A stretch of 64,000 nt of DNA from Faecalibacterium prausnitzii (GTDB lineage: Bacteria > Bacillota > Clostridia > Oscillospirales > Ruminococcaceae): the NCBI RefSeq assembly GCF_003287405.1, contig NZ_PRLD01000014.1:1-64000 (forward strand), read 5' to 3'. The notes under the pieces are model-generated. The model did no database searches. It had not been told where the DNA came from and worked only from the letters and a program-made list of their open reading frames with translations. A program made the position numbers and the translations under genes. Positions 9,124 through 17,216 of this stretch are shown one piece after another; position 1 is the first letter of the stretch, and each line of letters begins with the position of its first letter.

Positions 9124-10230
9124 TCAGCGGAACGCTGCGGTGTCGTGCACTACAAGATGCTGCACACCGGCGTCGGCAGCGGCCTGCTCCAGCGCAGCGC
9201 GGCTGTCCGCATCCAGTGCGGTACTGCTGGTGACCAGCAGATTTTCCATGCCAAGGGACGTGCCGGTGGTGCCAAGGGCATCGGTGGCAGCGGTGCACAG
9301 TGCGTCCGGGTAGCTGACCCACAGGGTCACGCTGCCTGCAAAGCGGGTCTGCCACGCAGCGATATCGGCGGTAAGCTGGGCGGCGCGTCCCTCCCGGCTC
9401 TTGCCGCCGGAAGCGCCGAAGTCCTGCTTGCGGGTGATGATATTGGGGAACTGCACCCCGGTAAGCACCACCTGCTCGTAGCCCATGCCCTGCACCTCTT
9501 CAATGAGGTCGCCGACATACTGCACCGCGCTTGCGGCAAAGGGGTTCATCCACGCCTTGCCGCCCTTGGCTGCGCTGACGTTGTCCAGCCAGAGGCTGTT
9601 GCCGTCGTAGTGCACGCCCATGCTGCGGTCGGTGTACACCGACACCGGGTCGGTAAAGGCGGCAAGCTGCGCCGCCGGGATAATGCCTTCTTCCCGCAGG
9701 ATGGCGGCGATGCTTGCCGCATCCACCGGGCTTTCGGTGATGCTTTGGGCGGCATTTGCCACCCCGGAAGCGTAGTACACCGTGCCAGCGGCGTCCTTCA
9801 GGGTGACAAGGGCATAGTCTGCGCCCTGCTGCTTCAGCTGCCGGGCAGCGGCGCGGATGGCGGCTTCATCGGTCAGGGCTGTCACGTCCAGCTCTGCCCA
9901 GCTGCCGCCGGTGATGGCCTTGCCGTCCAGCGGCTTTTCCTTCTCCGGCTCCGGCTCAGACGCTGCCTGCGAAGCGGCGGCGCTGCTTGCCGCTGCAGAG
10001 GAAGCTGCTGCTTCGGCGCGGGAAGCGCTTTCGGCTTCCAAGTCCCGATCCTTGACCACGGTATACCATGTGTGGGTGGCCCAATCCAGCACATGGGGTG
10101 CGGCAAACCATGCGGCTGCCAGCACTGCCGCCACCAGCACAACAATGCCGATGCCGCGCTTTACGCGCGTTTCCCGGCTGTAAAAGCTGCGGTTATAATG
10201 CTTGACCTTCTGACGTTTATTCTTAGCCAT
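9124..10230 (-). CDS. DUF4015-like putative glycoside hydrolase, membrane-anchored
   Basis: A 368-residue protein with a basic N-terminus, one membrane helix at about residues 26-48, an Ala/Ser/Glu-rich linker (65-100), and an outer domain resembling the putative glycosyl hydrolase family DUF4015 (PF13200). Matching blocks are WAELDVTAL, the WMNPFAASAVQYVGDLIEEV segment and GVQFP near residue 282. In typical members the last block reads like FDYVRFP; here the acidic residue is missing (LTGVQFP), so catalysis is doubtful. It lies 24 bases after rnfA and probably belongs to that operon. Assignment is from remembered family patterns. Confidence 0.6.
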   Translation of the reverse strand: MAKNKRQKVKHYNRSFYSRETRVKRGIGIVVLVAAVLAAAWFAAPHVLDWATHTWYTVVKDRDLEAESASRAEAAASSAAASSAAASQAASEPEPEKEKPLDGKAITGGSWAELDVTALTDEAAIRAAARQLKQQGADYALVTLKDAAGTVYYASGVANAAQSITESPVDAASIAAILREEGIIPAAQLAAFTDPVSVYTDRSMGVHYDGNSLWLDNVSAAKGGKAWMNPFAASAVQYVGDLIEEVQGMGYEQVVLTGVQFPNIITRKQDFGASGGKSREGRAAQLTADIAAWQTRFAGSVTLWVSYPDALCTAATDALGTTGTSLGMENLLVTSSTALDADSRAALEQAAADAGVQHLVVHDTAAFR

Positions 10231-10254
10231 GGTATCCTTTCCTCCCTGTCTGCA

Positions 10255-10866
10255 TTACAGGATAACGGAATGTCCGGTAAAGCCATAGATCGCCAGCGCC
10301 AGCACGCCGATATACACCAGCGTGATGGGCAGGCCGCGGAATGCCTTGGGGATGGCTTTGCTGCGCAGGCGGTGGCGCGCTTCGGTAACCAGCAGCACCG
10401 CCAGCACATAGCCAAGGCCGCTGCCAAGGCCAAAGCCAAGGCTCTGGCCAAGGGTAAAGCTCTGGGTGCGCTCCACCAGCACCGTGCCCAGTACGCCGCT
10501 GTTCAGCGCGGCCAGCGGCACGATGCGCAGCAGCTGGGCGCGGCGGGGCAGGCTGCGCAGCAGCCACAGCACCAGATGCTCTGCCAAGCACACCACGGCG
10601 ATGCTGGCGATATACACCAGCGGGCGCAGCTGGGCGCGGTTATCCAGCGGGGCGATGAATCCGCCGGCAATGAAAGCCACGGGTGCTACCAGCACCTGCG
10701 TGATGCACAGCATCATGCCGAACAACGCGCTGCTGGTGCGGTCGTCCCCCACCAGCTGCACCATGCGGGACACGCCCAATGCACGGGTAAAGACAGCGTT
10801 CTGTGCAAAAATAGCCAGCAGTGCATAGCTGAAAAACACTGCCGAGCTGCTTACAACTTCCTTCAC
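10255..10866 (-). CDS. rnfA: Rnf/Rsx electron-transport complex subunit A
   Basis: A 203-residue integral membrane protein of the RnfA/NqrE family with about six helices. The conserved AVFTRALG segment appears near residue 24, close to where family members carry NPVLVRALG-like text. The start is GTG at 10866, overlapping the TGA of rnfE (GTGA), with AGGAGG 13 bases upstream inside rnfE; an ATG-initiated reading further upstream would intrude deeply into rnfE and is unlikely. Rnf complexes couple ferredoxin:NAD+ electron transfer to Na+ or H+ transport. Only D, E and A are present here. Confidence 0.85.
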   Translation of the reverse strand: MKEVVSSSAVFFSYALLAIFAQNAVFTRALGVSRMVQLVGDDRTSSALFGMMLCITQVLVAPVAFIAGGFIAPLDNRAQLRPLVYIASIAVVCLAEHLVLWLLRSLPRRAQLLRIVPLAALNSGVLGTVLVERTQSFTLGQSLGFGLGSGLGYVLAVLLVTEARHRLRSKAIPKAFRGLPITLVYIGVLALAIYGFTGHSVIL

Positions 10867-11588
10867 GGTTCGCGGTCCACCTCCTTCTGGTAGTGCACGG
10901 TCAGGGTATCCTGCGCTTCCTTTTTCAGAAATTCCCTGCGCTTTGCAGCAGCAGCGCGCCAGATGGCGCACAGGATGCCCAGCACGATAAAGCCGCCCGC
11001 CGGCATCTTAGCCAGCGGCAGCAGCGCCCAGCGCCCCACCGGGGCACCGAACACGGTGCCAAGGCTGAGCCACTCGCGCACCATGCCGATCACGAGCAGC
11101 AGCAGCGCGTAGCCCACGGTGATGCGCACGCCCTTGGAAACCGCCTTGTGCACCGTCTCCTGCACGCGGCCGAAGCGGTAGGTCAGAAGCGGCTCCACTA
11201 CCAGCATGGGCAGGTAGATGCCAAGGTTCAAAAGACCGGTGCCGAACACAAGGTTCAGGATGGGATACGCCGCCAGATACACCACAGCGGCGCTGGCTGC
11301 GTACAGTATAGCGCGGGGCAGCAGTTTTTTCTGCAGCTGTGCGGGCGAGGGTTCCTCGTCCCGCAGGGGCACAAGGCGGCTGAGCAGGCAGGCCAGCACG
11401 CGGGAGGGCACCAGCAGCAGCGCCACCGCCGCCGCCAGCATCAGGCTGTTCTGACCGGTGGTAGCCACGACCACCAGCGGTGCCAGACCCATGCCCTGCA
11501 TGACCACCGGGTTATTCAGGAACACGCGGTCATGATGGGCAAACTTTTCGGGATCTTGCAAGATCAGTTCCGCAGTACGCTTTTTCAT
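10863..11588 (-). CDS. rnfE: Rnf/Rsx electron-transport complex subunit E
   Basis: A 241-residue polytopic membrane protein of the RnfE/NqrD family. Signature text includes NNPVVMQGMGLAPLVVVATT near residues 25-44 and LGIYLPMLVVEPLL in the middle. It is slightly longer than usual because of a basic C-terminal tail (AAAKRREFLKKEAQ). The ATG at 11588 follows AAAGGAGGCTGCGGA and overlaps the rnfD stop by 4 bases; its own stop overlaps the rnfA GTG. The pair E/A forms the membrane core of the pump in known Rnf complexes. Confidence 0.88.
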   Translation of the reverse strand: MKKRTAELILQDPEKFAHHDRVFLNNPVVMQGMGLAPLVVVATTGQNSLMLAAAVALLLVPSRVLACLLSRLVPLRDEEPSPAQLQKKLLPRAILYAASAAVVYLAAYPILNLVFGTGLLNLGIYLPMLVVEPLLTYRFGRVQETVHKAVSKGVRITVGYALLLLVIGMVREWLSLGTVFGAPVGRWALLPLAKMPAGGFIVLGILCAIWRAAAAKRREFLKKEAQDTLTVHYQKEVDREP

Positions 11589-12604
11589 TCCGCAGCCTCC
11601 TTTCGTTCGGACGGCAGACGGTGCAGCAGACGGTACAGCCGCTCCTCGGTGCGGTCGATGAGCGCGGACACACTGTTGACGGCCAGCAGTGCAAAGCAGA
11701 CGCCGGTCTCGTACACGCCGAAATAGCGGAAGCCCATGGTGGCAGCACCCACCAGTGCGCCGTACAGGATGCGCCCAAGCCGGTGATGCGCACAGGTGTA
11801 TGGCTCGTTGAGCAGGAACACCGCGCAGAACAGCATTGCACCCGTGTGCAGCTCGTCCCGGACGCCCTGCAGGCGGGGCATCAGGCTGCTGAAGAGGGTG
11901 CTGTCTGCCAGACCTACCTGCCGCGGGAAGAAGAAAGCGATGAGCCCGCAGGTGACCAGAAAGCTTACGGATGCGGCGATATGCACGTCCTTCTGGGTCC
12001 ACAGCACAAGGCCGCAGGCCAGAATGACCAGCGCCGCGCCGGTGCCCATGGGGGCGGCAAACTCGCCCAGCGCGATGGCAAGGGAGTTCAGGTTCAGGAT
12101 GCCGCCGCTGCGCAGGGTATCCTCGATGGTGCTGCTCACCGGCACGGCGGAGGCGTTCCACAGGGGCAGCGGGGTATAGGGCTGCGGGTAGCGCACTACC
12201 TGCTCCGGCCACGATACCGCCGCCACGGCGTAGCCCACGGCAGCGGGGTTGAAGGGGTAGCTGCCGTAGCCGCCAAAGACCTCCTTGCCGATGAGCACGC
12301 CCGCCAGCACTGCCACCACCAGCACATAGATGTCCACGGTGGCGGGCATGAGCAGGGCGATGATGAGACTGAAGCTCTCGTTGGAGAGATCTTTATTGGT
12401 GTACACCCGATGGCGCAGCAGCGCCACCAGACGGTCGCACAGGTTGCCGGTAAGCAGGGCGATGCCGCACAGCAGCAGCGGACGCGCGCCGTAGAAATAG
12501 CAGGCCATGCACAGCAGCGGCACACACAGCCAGAAAACGTGCTGGTAGTACCGGCCGGTCTTTTGCAGCTGCCGCTCCTGCTCTTGGATCAAAGCTTCAT
12601 CCAT
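11585..12604 (-). CDS. rnfD: Rnf/Rsx electron-transport complex subunit D
   Basis: A 339-residue membrane protein of the RnfD/NqrB family with about nine helices. Conserved text includes GKEVFGGYGSYPFNPAAVG near residues 107-125. RnfD normally carries FMN linked to a threonine; a candidate is the SST segment near residue 157, though this block diverges from the usual form. It begins 12 bases after rpe and overlaps rnfE by 4 bases. RnfC, RnfG, RnfB and the flavin transferase ApbE are not in this window. Confidence 0.85.
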   Translation of the reverse strand: MDEALIQEQERQLQKTGRYYQHVFWLCVPLLCMACYFYGARPLLLCGIALLTGNLCDRLVALLRHRVYTNKDLSNESFSLIIALLMPATVDIYVLVVAVLAGVLIGKEVFGGYGSYPFNPAAVGYAVAAVSWPEQVVRYPQPYTPLPLWNASAVPVSSTIEDTLRSGGILNLNSLAIALGEFAAPMGTGAALVILACGLVLWTQKDVHIAASVSFLVTCGLIAFFFPRQVGLADSTLFSSLMPRLQGVRDELHTGAMLFCAVFLLNEPYTCAHHRLGRILYGALVGAATMGFRYFGVYETGVCFALLAVNSVSALIDRTEERLYRLLHRLPSERKEAAE

Positions 12605-12616
12605 ATACAGCCCTCC

Positions 12617-13267
12617 TTACAGGCTGGCCAGTGCGCCCACAGCCGCAGCGGGGTCGGCAGCGCCGAACACGGCACTGCCCGCCACCAGCACGTCGGCGCC
12701 GGCTTCCACGCACAGGGGTGCGGTGGCGGCATCCACGCCGCCGTCCACCTCCAGCAGGTAGGAAAGGCCGCGTGCTTCCCGCTCCGCCTTGAGCCAGCGG
12801 AGCTTGTCCAGCGCCGAGGGCATGAACTTCTGCCCGCCGAAGCCGGGCTCCACGCTCATCACCAGCACCAGATCCAGCTGATCCAGCCACGGTGCCAGCG
12901 CCTGGGCCGGGGTGCCGGGCTTGATGGTCAGACCCACCTTGCAGCCCAGCGCACGCACTGCATCAATGGTGGCCTGAATATCATCCTCGCACTCCAGATG
13001 GAAGTTATACAGGGTCGCACCGGCCTTGATGAAAGGCTCGGCGTATTGCAGCGGGTGGCTGATCATCAGATGCACGTCGTAAAAGGCATCCGGCAGCGCC
13101 TTGTGCAGGCTTTTGAGCACCGGCACGCCAAAGCTGATGTTGGGCACAAAATGCCCGTCCATCACGTCGTAGTGCAGCATCTGTGCGCCGGCATCCAGCA
13201 CCATGCGGCAGTCTGCACCCAGCTTGCCAAAATCAGCAGAAAGAATCGAAGGACTTACGATGGCCAT
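12617..13267 (-). CDS. rpe: Ribulose-phosphate 3-epimerase
   Basis: A 216-residue TIM-barrel enzyme of the pentose phosphate pathway, interconverting ribulose-5-phosphate and xylulose-5-phosphate in the cytoplasm. Diagnostic blocks are SPSILSADF (residues 5-13), HYDVMDGHFVPNISFG (32-47) with a catalytic Asp and metal ligands, DVHLMI, MSVEPGFGGQKF near 137 and the second catalytic Asp in EVDGGVD near 174. The length is typical. It heads the operon with rnfD, rnfE, rnfA and the DUF4015-like gene. The ribosome site GGAG is rather far (about 14 bases) from the ATG. Confidence 0.95.
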   Translation of the reverse strand: MAIVSPSILSADFGKLGADCRMVLDAGAQMLHYDVMDGHFVPNISFGVPVLKSLHKALPDAFYDVHLMISHPLQYAEPFIKAGATLYNFHLECEDDIQATIDAVRALGCKVGLTIKPGTPAQALAPWLDQLDLVLVMSVEPGFGGQKFMPSALDKLRWLKAEREARGLSYLLEVDGGVDAATAPLCVEAGADVLVAGSAVFGAADPAAAVGALASL

Positions 13268-13370
13268 AATATTTCATTACGCTCCGTTATTTTTAGCAGT
13301 TTTTATCCCACGCGTTGTGCATTTTGCGGGGTTTTCCCGCCCGGAAAACACACGGGCATGGTTACTCTTT

Positions 13371-13399
13371 AGTTTACATGAAAACGGCCAAAAAATCAA
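13371..13399 (-). promoter_or_regulatory. Sigma-A type promoter for the rpe-rnf operon
   Basis: On the minus strand TTGATT (13394-13399), a 17-base spacer and TAAACT (13371-13376), about 105 bases before the rpe start. Confidence 0.5.
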
Positions 13400-13454
13400 A
13401 CCCGCAGCCGTTTTTTTCACTGAAAAGTCGTAAATAGCGCAAAAAGTCCATCCG

Positions 13455-13675
13455 GCGGGCTCGCCCTCTCAGTCACCTTCGGTGACAGCTCTCCCAAAGG
13501 GAGAGCCCTTGGCATAGCGGCAAGGTTTTCGGTCAAGCCGTGAAGTTTACCGCACCAGAAGGTTTCAGCATCGCAAGGTTTCCGGTCAGAATATAAAGCT
13601 TACGGTTTCGCCAGAGGCTCTCCCTTTGGGAGAGCTGGCAAGCCCGACAGGGCTTGACTGAGAGGGCGAGCCCGC
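13455..13675. repeat. Dispersed palindromic repeat, copy 2 (20-bp terminal inverted repeats)
   Basis: A 221-bp unit with perfect 20-bp inverted ends: GCGGGCTCGCCCTCTCAGTC at the left and its complement at the right. It contains CTCTCCCAAAGGGAGAG and CTCTCCCTTTGGGAGAG, plus two similar internal GCAAGGTTT(T)CGGTCA segments. It fills most of the 484-bp gap between rpe and the histidine kinase. It is non-coding. Confidence 0.8.
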
Positions 13676-13712
13676 TGACCGGTCACCAGCGTCGCCCCCC
13701 CAAGCGCCAAAG

Positions 13713-13745
13713 CAGCCAGACCGCCCGGGCGGGGCAGTCTGGCTG
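13713..13745 (-). terminator. Weak hairpin after the two-component operon
   Basis: CAGCCAGAC (13713-13721) pairs with GTCTGGCTG (13737-13745) around a GC-rich loop, directly after the kinase stop on the minus strand. Only CTTT follows, so termination may be inefficient. Confidence 0.5.
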
Positions 13746-13751
13746 CAGGTC

Positions 13752-15281
13752 TTATTCTACCGGCTTCATGCTGGCGGGGTCTTCCACCGCGCCGGGCTGA
13801 CCGGCGGCGTCCGGCAGGCGCTTCATGCCGCCGGGGTTGGGGGAACAGGTGGGCAGGGTGAACACAAAGCGACACCACTCGCCCTGCTGGCTCTCCACGC
13901 GGATCTGCCCGCCGGCCAGATTGACCAGCACCTTGCAGATGTTCAGCCCAAGGCCGGAGCCGCGGGCGTGCAGACCGCGGGAGCGGTCCTCCTTATAGAA
14001 CCGCTCAAACACATAGGGCAGCGCCTCCGGGCTGATGCCCTGCCCGGAGTTCCAGATGGAGATCTCGGCTTCGGGGCCAAGCTTTTCTACGCTGAAGCGG
14101 ATGGTGCCGCCCGCCGGGGTGAACTTGATGGCGTTGTCCAGCAGGTTATACGCCACCTGATGGATCAGGTCAGGGTCGGCGTAGACCAGCACCTTTTCGT
14201 CCATGGTCAGGCCTTCCAGCTCGATCATGCCGTCATTGATGCGCTGCTCTGCCGCCAGCGCCACGCCGGTCAGGGTCTCCCAGATATTGAACATCCGGGC
14301 GTTTACCTGATACTCCCCGCTTTCCAGCTTGGAGAGATCCAGCATATTCTGGATGAGCCGCGCCAGACGCCCGGTCTCCTCGCTGACCAGCTGCAGATAG
14401 TGGTTCTGCATCTCGGGCGGGATGGTGCCGTCCAGAATGCCGTCCACAAAGCCCTTGATGGTGGTCATGGGGGTGCGCAGCTCGTGGGCGATGTTGCCCA
14501 TGAACTGTCCCCGGGAGTTATCGTTGGACTGGATGTTCTCTGCCATCTGGTTGAAGGTGCGGGCAAGGTCTGCCACCTCGCCATCGCCCTCCACGCCCTC
14601 CACGCGGACGGAGAGGTCGCCGCCGCCAAAGCGCTGGGCGGCATCGGTGACTTTTTGCAGCGGGTCGGTGAGCTGACGCATCAACAGGCGGGTCAGCACG
14701 CTGGCGCACAGCAGCATCACGCAGGCAGACATGAGGAAGTTCGACCAGAACTGCTGCTTGAAGTCGGTGAGCTGCGCGCCGGAGGAGCACAAAAACAGCC
14801 AGCCGCTGAACAGGCTCTGGTCGTCGATGGTCTCCACCGCCGCGATATAGCTTTTTTCGGTCAGGGCACCGCCCAAATCGCCGAAAGCGTGGTAGTGCCG
14901 GGCGTCCGGGTCAGCCACTGCGTTGGCGCGCTGGCAGATATCCAGCGGCACGGTGTCGGTGGTAAGCTTTTCCGGGTCGGAGGCAATGAGCACATTGCCC
15001 TGCCGGTCGGTGAAAAACAGATACGCCTCGGCGCTCTCGCCGATGATCTCCAGCTTGGTGTTCAAAGCGTCCAGCTCTGCGCCCTGCGGCATGGTCTCGC
15101 TGTTTACCAGATATTCTGCGGTGCGCTTGGCAACGTTTACCACCTGATCCAGTGTTTCGTATCGATCCTTCGCAAAATAATTCTTGAACAGCACCCACTC
15201 CGAGCAGCCCATCAGCACGATGCCCAGCACCATCAGGGTGGACACCATGGAGAAAAAGGCTGTGGAGATACTTTTACGCAT
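13752..15281 (-). CDS. Two-component sensor histidine kinase
   Basis: A 509-residue membrane kinase. TM1 is at about residues 8-30, an extracytoplasmic sensor domain at about 31-180, and TM2 at about 181-200. A HAMP linker follows (about 200-255), then the HisKA domain with phospho-acceptor in NIAHELRTPMT near residue 273 and a HATPase domain with N box HQVAYNLLDNAIKF, G1 IWNSGQGI and G2 GSGLGLNI. The C-terminus has an extra Pro/Ala-rich tail after the catalytic domain. Its ATG overlaps the regulator stop by one base (TAATG), so the two are one operon. The signal sensed is unknown. Confidence 0.93.
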   Translation of the reverse strand: MRKSISTAFFSMVSTLMVLGIVLMGCSEWVLFKNYFAKDRYETLDQVVNVAKRTAEYLVNSETMPQGAELDALNTKLEIIGESAEAYLFFTDRQGNVLIASDPEKLTTDTVPLDICQRANAVADPDARHYHAFGDLGGALTEKSYIAAVETIDDQSLFSGWLFLCSSGAQLTDFKQQFWSNFLMSACVMLLCASVLTRLLMRQLTDPLQKVTDAAQRFGGGDLSVRVEGVEGDGEVADLARTFNQMAENIQSNDNSRGQFMGNIAHELRTPMTTIKGFVDGILDGTIPPEMQNHYLQLVSEETGRLARLIQNMLDLSKLESGEYQVNARMFNIWETLTGVALAAEQRINDGMIELEGLTMDEKVLVYADPDLIHQVAYNLLDNAIKFTPAGGTIRFSVEKLGPEAEISIWNSGQGISPEALPYVFERFYKEDRSRGLHARGSGLGLNICKVLVNLAGGQIRVESQQGEWCRFVFTLPTCSPNPGGMKRLPDAAGQPGAVEDPASMKPVE

Positions 15282-15979
15282 TACTGACGCACCTCGAACT
15301 TATAGCCCACGCCCCAGACGGTTTTCAGCTCCCACTTATCAGAAGCCCCGGCCAGCTTTTCGCGCAGGCGCTTGACGTGGACATCAATGGTGCGGCTGTC
15401 GCCGTAATACTCAAAGCCCCACACCTCGTCCAGCAGCTGGTCGCGGGTGTACACGCGGTTGGGGTGGGATGCCAGACAGTTGAGCAGCTCCAGCTCCTTG
15501 GGGGGAGCTTCCACCACCTTGCCCTTGACCCGCAGCTCGTAGCTGTTCATATCCAGCCGCAGGTTGTCGAACTCAATGACACCCTCGGTGCTCTCGGCGG
15601 CAGCGGAGGTAGTCTGGCAGCGGCGCAGCACCGCCTTGATGCGCGCCACCACCTCTTTTGCGTCAAAGGGCTTTACCATGTAATCGTCTGCGCCCAGCTC
15701 CAAGCCCAGTACCTTGTCGAAGGTCTCGCCCTTGGCGGTAAGCATCATCACCGGGGTGTTGCCCGCCTTGCGGATGCGGCGGCAGACCTCAAGGCCGTCC
15801 ATGCGGGGCATCATCACGTCCAGCAGCACCATGTCCGGCTTGACGGCGTTGAACTTTTCCAGTCCCTCTTCGCCATCGTTGGCCACAGTGACCTGATAGC
15901 CCTCCTTGGTCAGGTACAGCCGCAGCAGCTCGCAGATGTTGGCGTCGTCGTCCACCACAAGGATCTTTTCGTTTGCCAT
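15281..15979 (-). CDS. OmpR/PhoB-family response regulator
   Basis: A 232-residue transcription factor. The receiver domain has the acidic pair VDDDAN near residue 10, the phospho-acceptor Asp in MVLLDVMMPRMDG (about residue 54) and Lys in MVKPFDAKEV near 105. The C-terminal winged helix (about 130-230) ends in the usual TVWGVGYKFE. It precedes the histidine kinase with a one-base overlap and is presumably phosphorylated by it. Targets are unknown. Confidence 0.95.
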   Translation of the reverse strand: MANEKILVVDDDANICELLRLYLTKEGYQVTVANDGEEGLEKFNAVKPDMVLLDVMMPRMDGLEVCRRIRKAGNTPVMMLTAKGETFDKVLGLELGADDYMVKPFDAKEVVARIKAVLRRCQTTSAAAESTEGVIEFDNLRLDMNSYELRVKGKVVEAPPKELELLNCLASHPNRVYTRDQLLDEVWGFEYYGDSRTIDVHVKRLREKLAGASDKWELKTVWGVGYKFEVRQ

Positions 15980-16144
15980 AAGTGTTTCCTCCCCTTTTAT
16001 GCAGGTTTTTGTAGTATTTGCAGCCCTTCCGGGCGTTTTGACAGTCTCTTACCCTTCTATTATACGGAACAGTTATGACAAAATAAAGAAGGAAGTGTAG
16101 TTTTTTTCACATTTCTGCCTAGGGTACACCTTACGCAGCCGCGC

Positions 16145-16198
16145 TATCGGCAAAAAGCATTCACAATGGAACCTCTGAAATTTGATTTCTTGCCGATA
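16145..16198 (+). promoter_or_regulatory. Inverted repeat around the fic promoter
   Basis: TATCGGCA (16145-16152) and TGCCGATA (16191-16198) form an 8-bp inverted repeat separated by 38 bases; the right arm lies inside the -35/-10 spacer of the fic promoter. It could be an operator for a helix-turn-helix protein such as the Fic N-terminal domain. Confidence 0.35.
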
Positions 16199-16210
16199 AA
16201 ATGGTATAAT
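16182..16210 (+). promoter_or_regulatory. Promoter for the Fic gene
   Basis: TTGATT (16182-16187), a 17-base spacer and TATAAT (16205-16210). The Fic ATG lies 22 bases after the -10 box, preceded by GGGAGGTG. Confidence 0.75.
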
Positions 16211-16232
16211 CGTTTTACTGGGAGGTGTTATC

Positions 16233-17168
16233 ATGAAGTACCATTCTGTCGCTGATACGGCAAAATTATGGAATATTTCAGAACGAACTGTCCGCAACTA
16301 CTGTGCTACCGGCAAGATTCCGGGCGCAGTGCTTACCGGCAAGACTTGGAACATTCCGCAGGATGCCAAGCGCCCGGCGCGCACCAACAAAAAGCCGGAA
16401 ACACCCCGTACCCTGCTGGATATTTTGCAGAACGAGATGACCGGGCAGGTCAAGGGCGGCATCTACCACAAAATCCAGATCGACCTGACCTATAACTCCA
16501 ACCATATTGAGGGCAGCCGCCTGACCCATGACCAGACACGGTATATCTACGAGACCAATACCATCGGCATGGAGAATGGTATTGTCAATGTGGATGATGT
16601 GGTCGAAACGGCCAATCACTTCAAGTGCATTGACCTTGTCATCCGGGATGCAAAGAAACCCATCAGCGAAGCGTTTATTAAAAAGCTGCACCTTACCCTG
16701 AAAAGCGGCACCAGCGATTCCCGCAAAGACTGGTTTGCTGTCGGTGAATATAAAAAGCTCCCGAACGAGGTCGGCGGCAGAAGCACCACTGCGCCAGAAC
16801 TGGTTGCCCCACAGATGAAAGAGCTTTTATCTGCGTACAATCAAAATTCTGCCAAGTCGCTGGAAGACCTGCTGGAATTTCACTATGCCTTTGAATCCAT
16901 CCATCCGTTTCAGGATGGAAATGGCCGTGTCGGGCGGCTTCTGCTCTTCAAGGAGTGCCTGCGGAACAACATCGTGCCGTTTATTATCACGGATGACCTC
17001 AAAATGTTCTACTATCGGGGTCTGCACGAGTGGAAAACCGAACGCGGGTATCTACTGGACACCTGCCTGACCGCGCAGGATCAGTTCAAAGCCGTCATGG
17101 ATTATTTCAGGATTCCTTACTTTAAGATAGCCCCTCCCCCTTGCGCTGGCGGGGTTCATCGCGTATAA
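16233..17168 (+). CDS. Fic-domain protein with N-terminal helix-turn-helix
   Basis: 311 residues. Residues 1-45 look like a MerR/excisionase-type DNA-binding helix-turn-helix (SVADTAKLWNISERTVRNYC). The Fic core carries HPFQDGNGRVGR at 224-235, the full catalytic motif for transferring AMP (or another nucleotide) to a hydroxyl side chain. SNHIEG at 89-94 matches the inhibitory (S/T)xxxE(G/N) motif placed N-terminal to the Fic core, so the enzyme is probably self-inhibited. The last residues (APPPCAGGVHRV) are encoded by the ychF promoter region and look like read-through, so the natural C-terminus may be lost. The target protein is unknown. Confidence 0.88.
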   Translation: MKYHSVADTAKLWNISERTVRNYCATGKIPGAVLTGKTWNIPQDAKRPARTNKKPETPRTLLDILQNEMTGQVKGGIYHKIQIDLTYNSNHIEGSRLTHDQTRYIYETNTIGMENGIVNVDDVVETANHFKCIDLVIRDAKKPISEAFIKKLHLTLKSGTSDSRKDWFAVGEYKKLPNEVGGRSTTAPELVAPQMKELLSAYNQNSAKSLEDLLEFHYAFESIHPFQDGNGRVGRLLLFKECLRNNIVPFIITDDLKMFYYRGLHEWKTERGYLLDTCLTAQDQFKAVMDYFRIPYFKIAPPPCAGGVHRV

Positions 17169-17169
17169 T
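17141..17169 (+). promoter_or_regulatory. Promoter for ychF, overlapping the end of fic
   Basis: TTGCGC (17141-17146), a 17-base spacer and TATAAT (17164-17169). The -10 box contains the fic stop codon. Confidence 0.65.
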
Positions 17170-17216
17170 GGTAGATGTATCGTTATGCCAAAAAACGTGT
17201 AAGGAGCGTATTTTAT

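Noticed and set aside
13455-13675. CRISPR-like repeats
   Set aside because: The repeats are palindromic, scattered, of unequal spacing and without spacers or cas genes.
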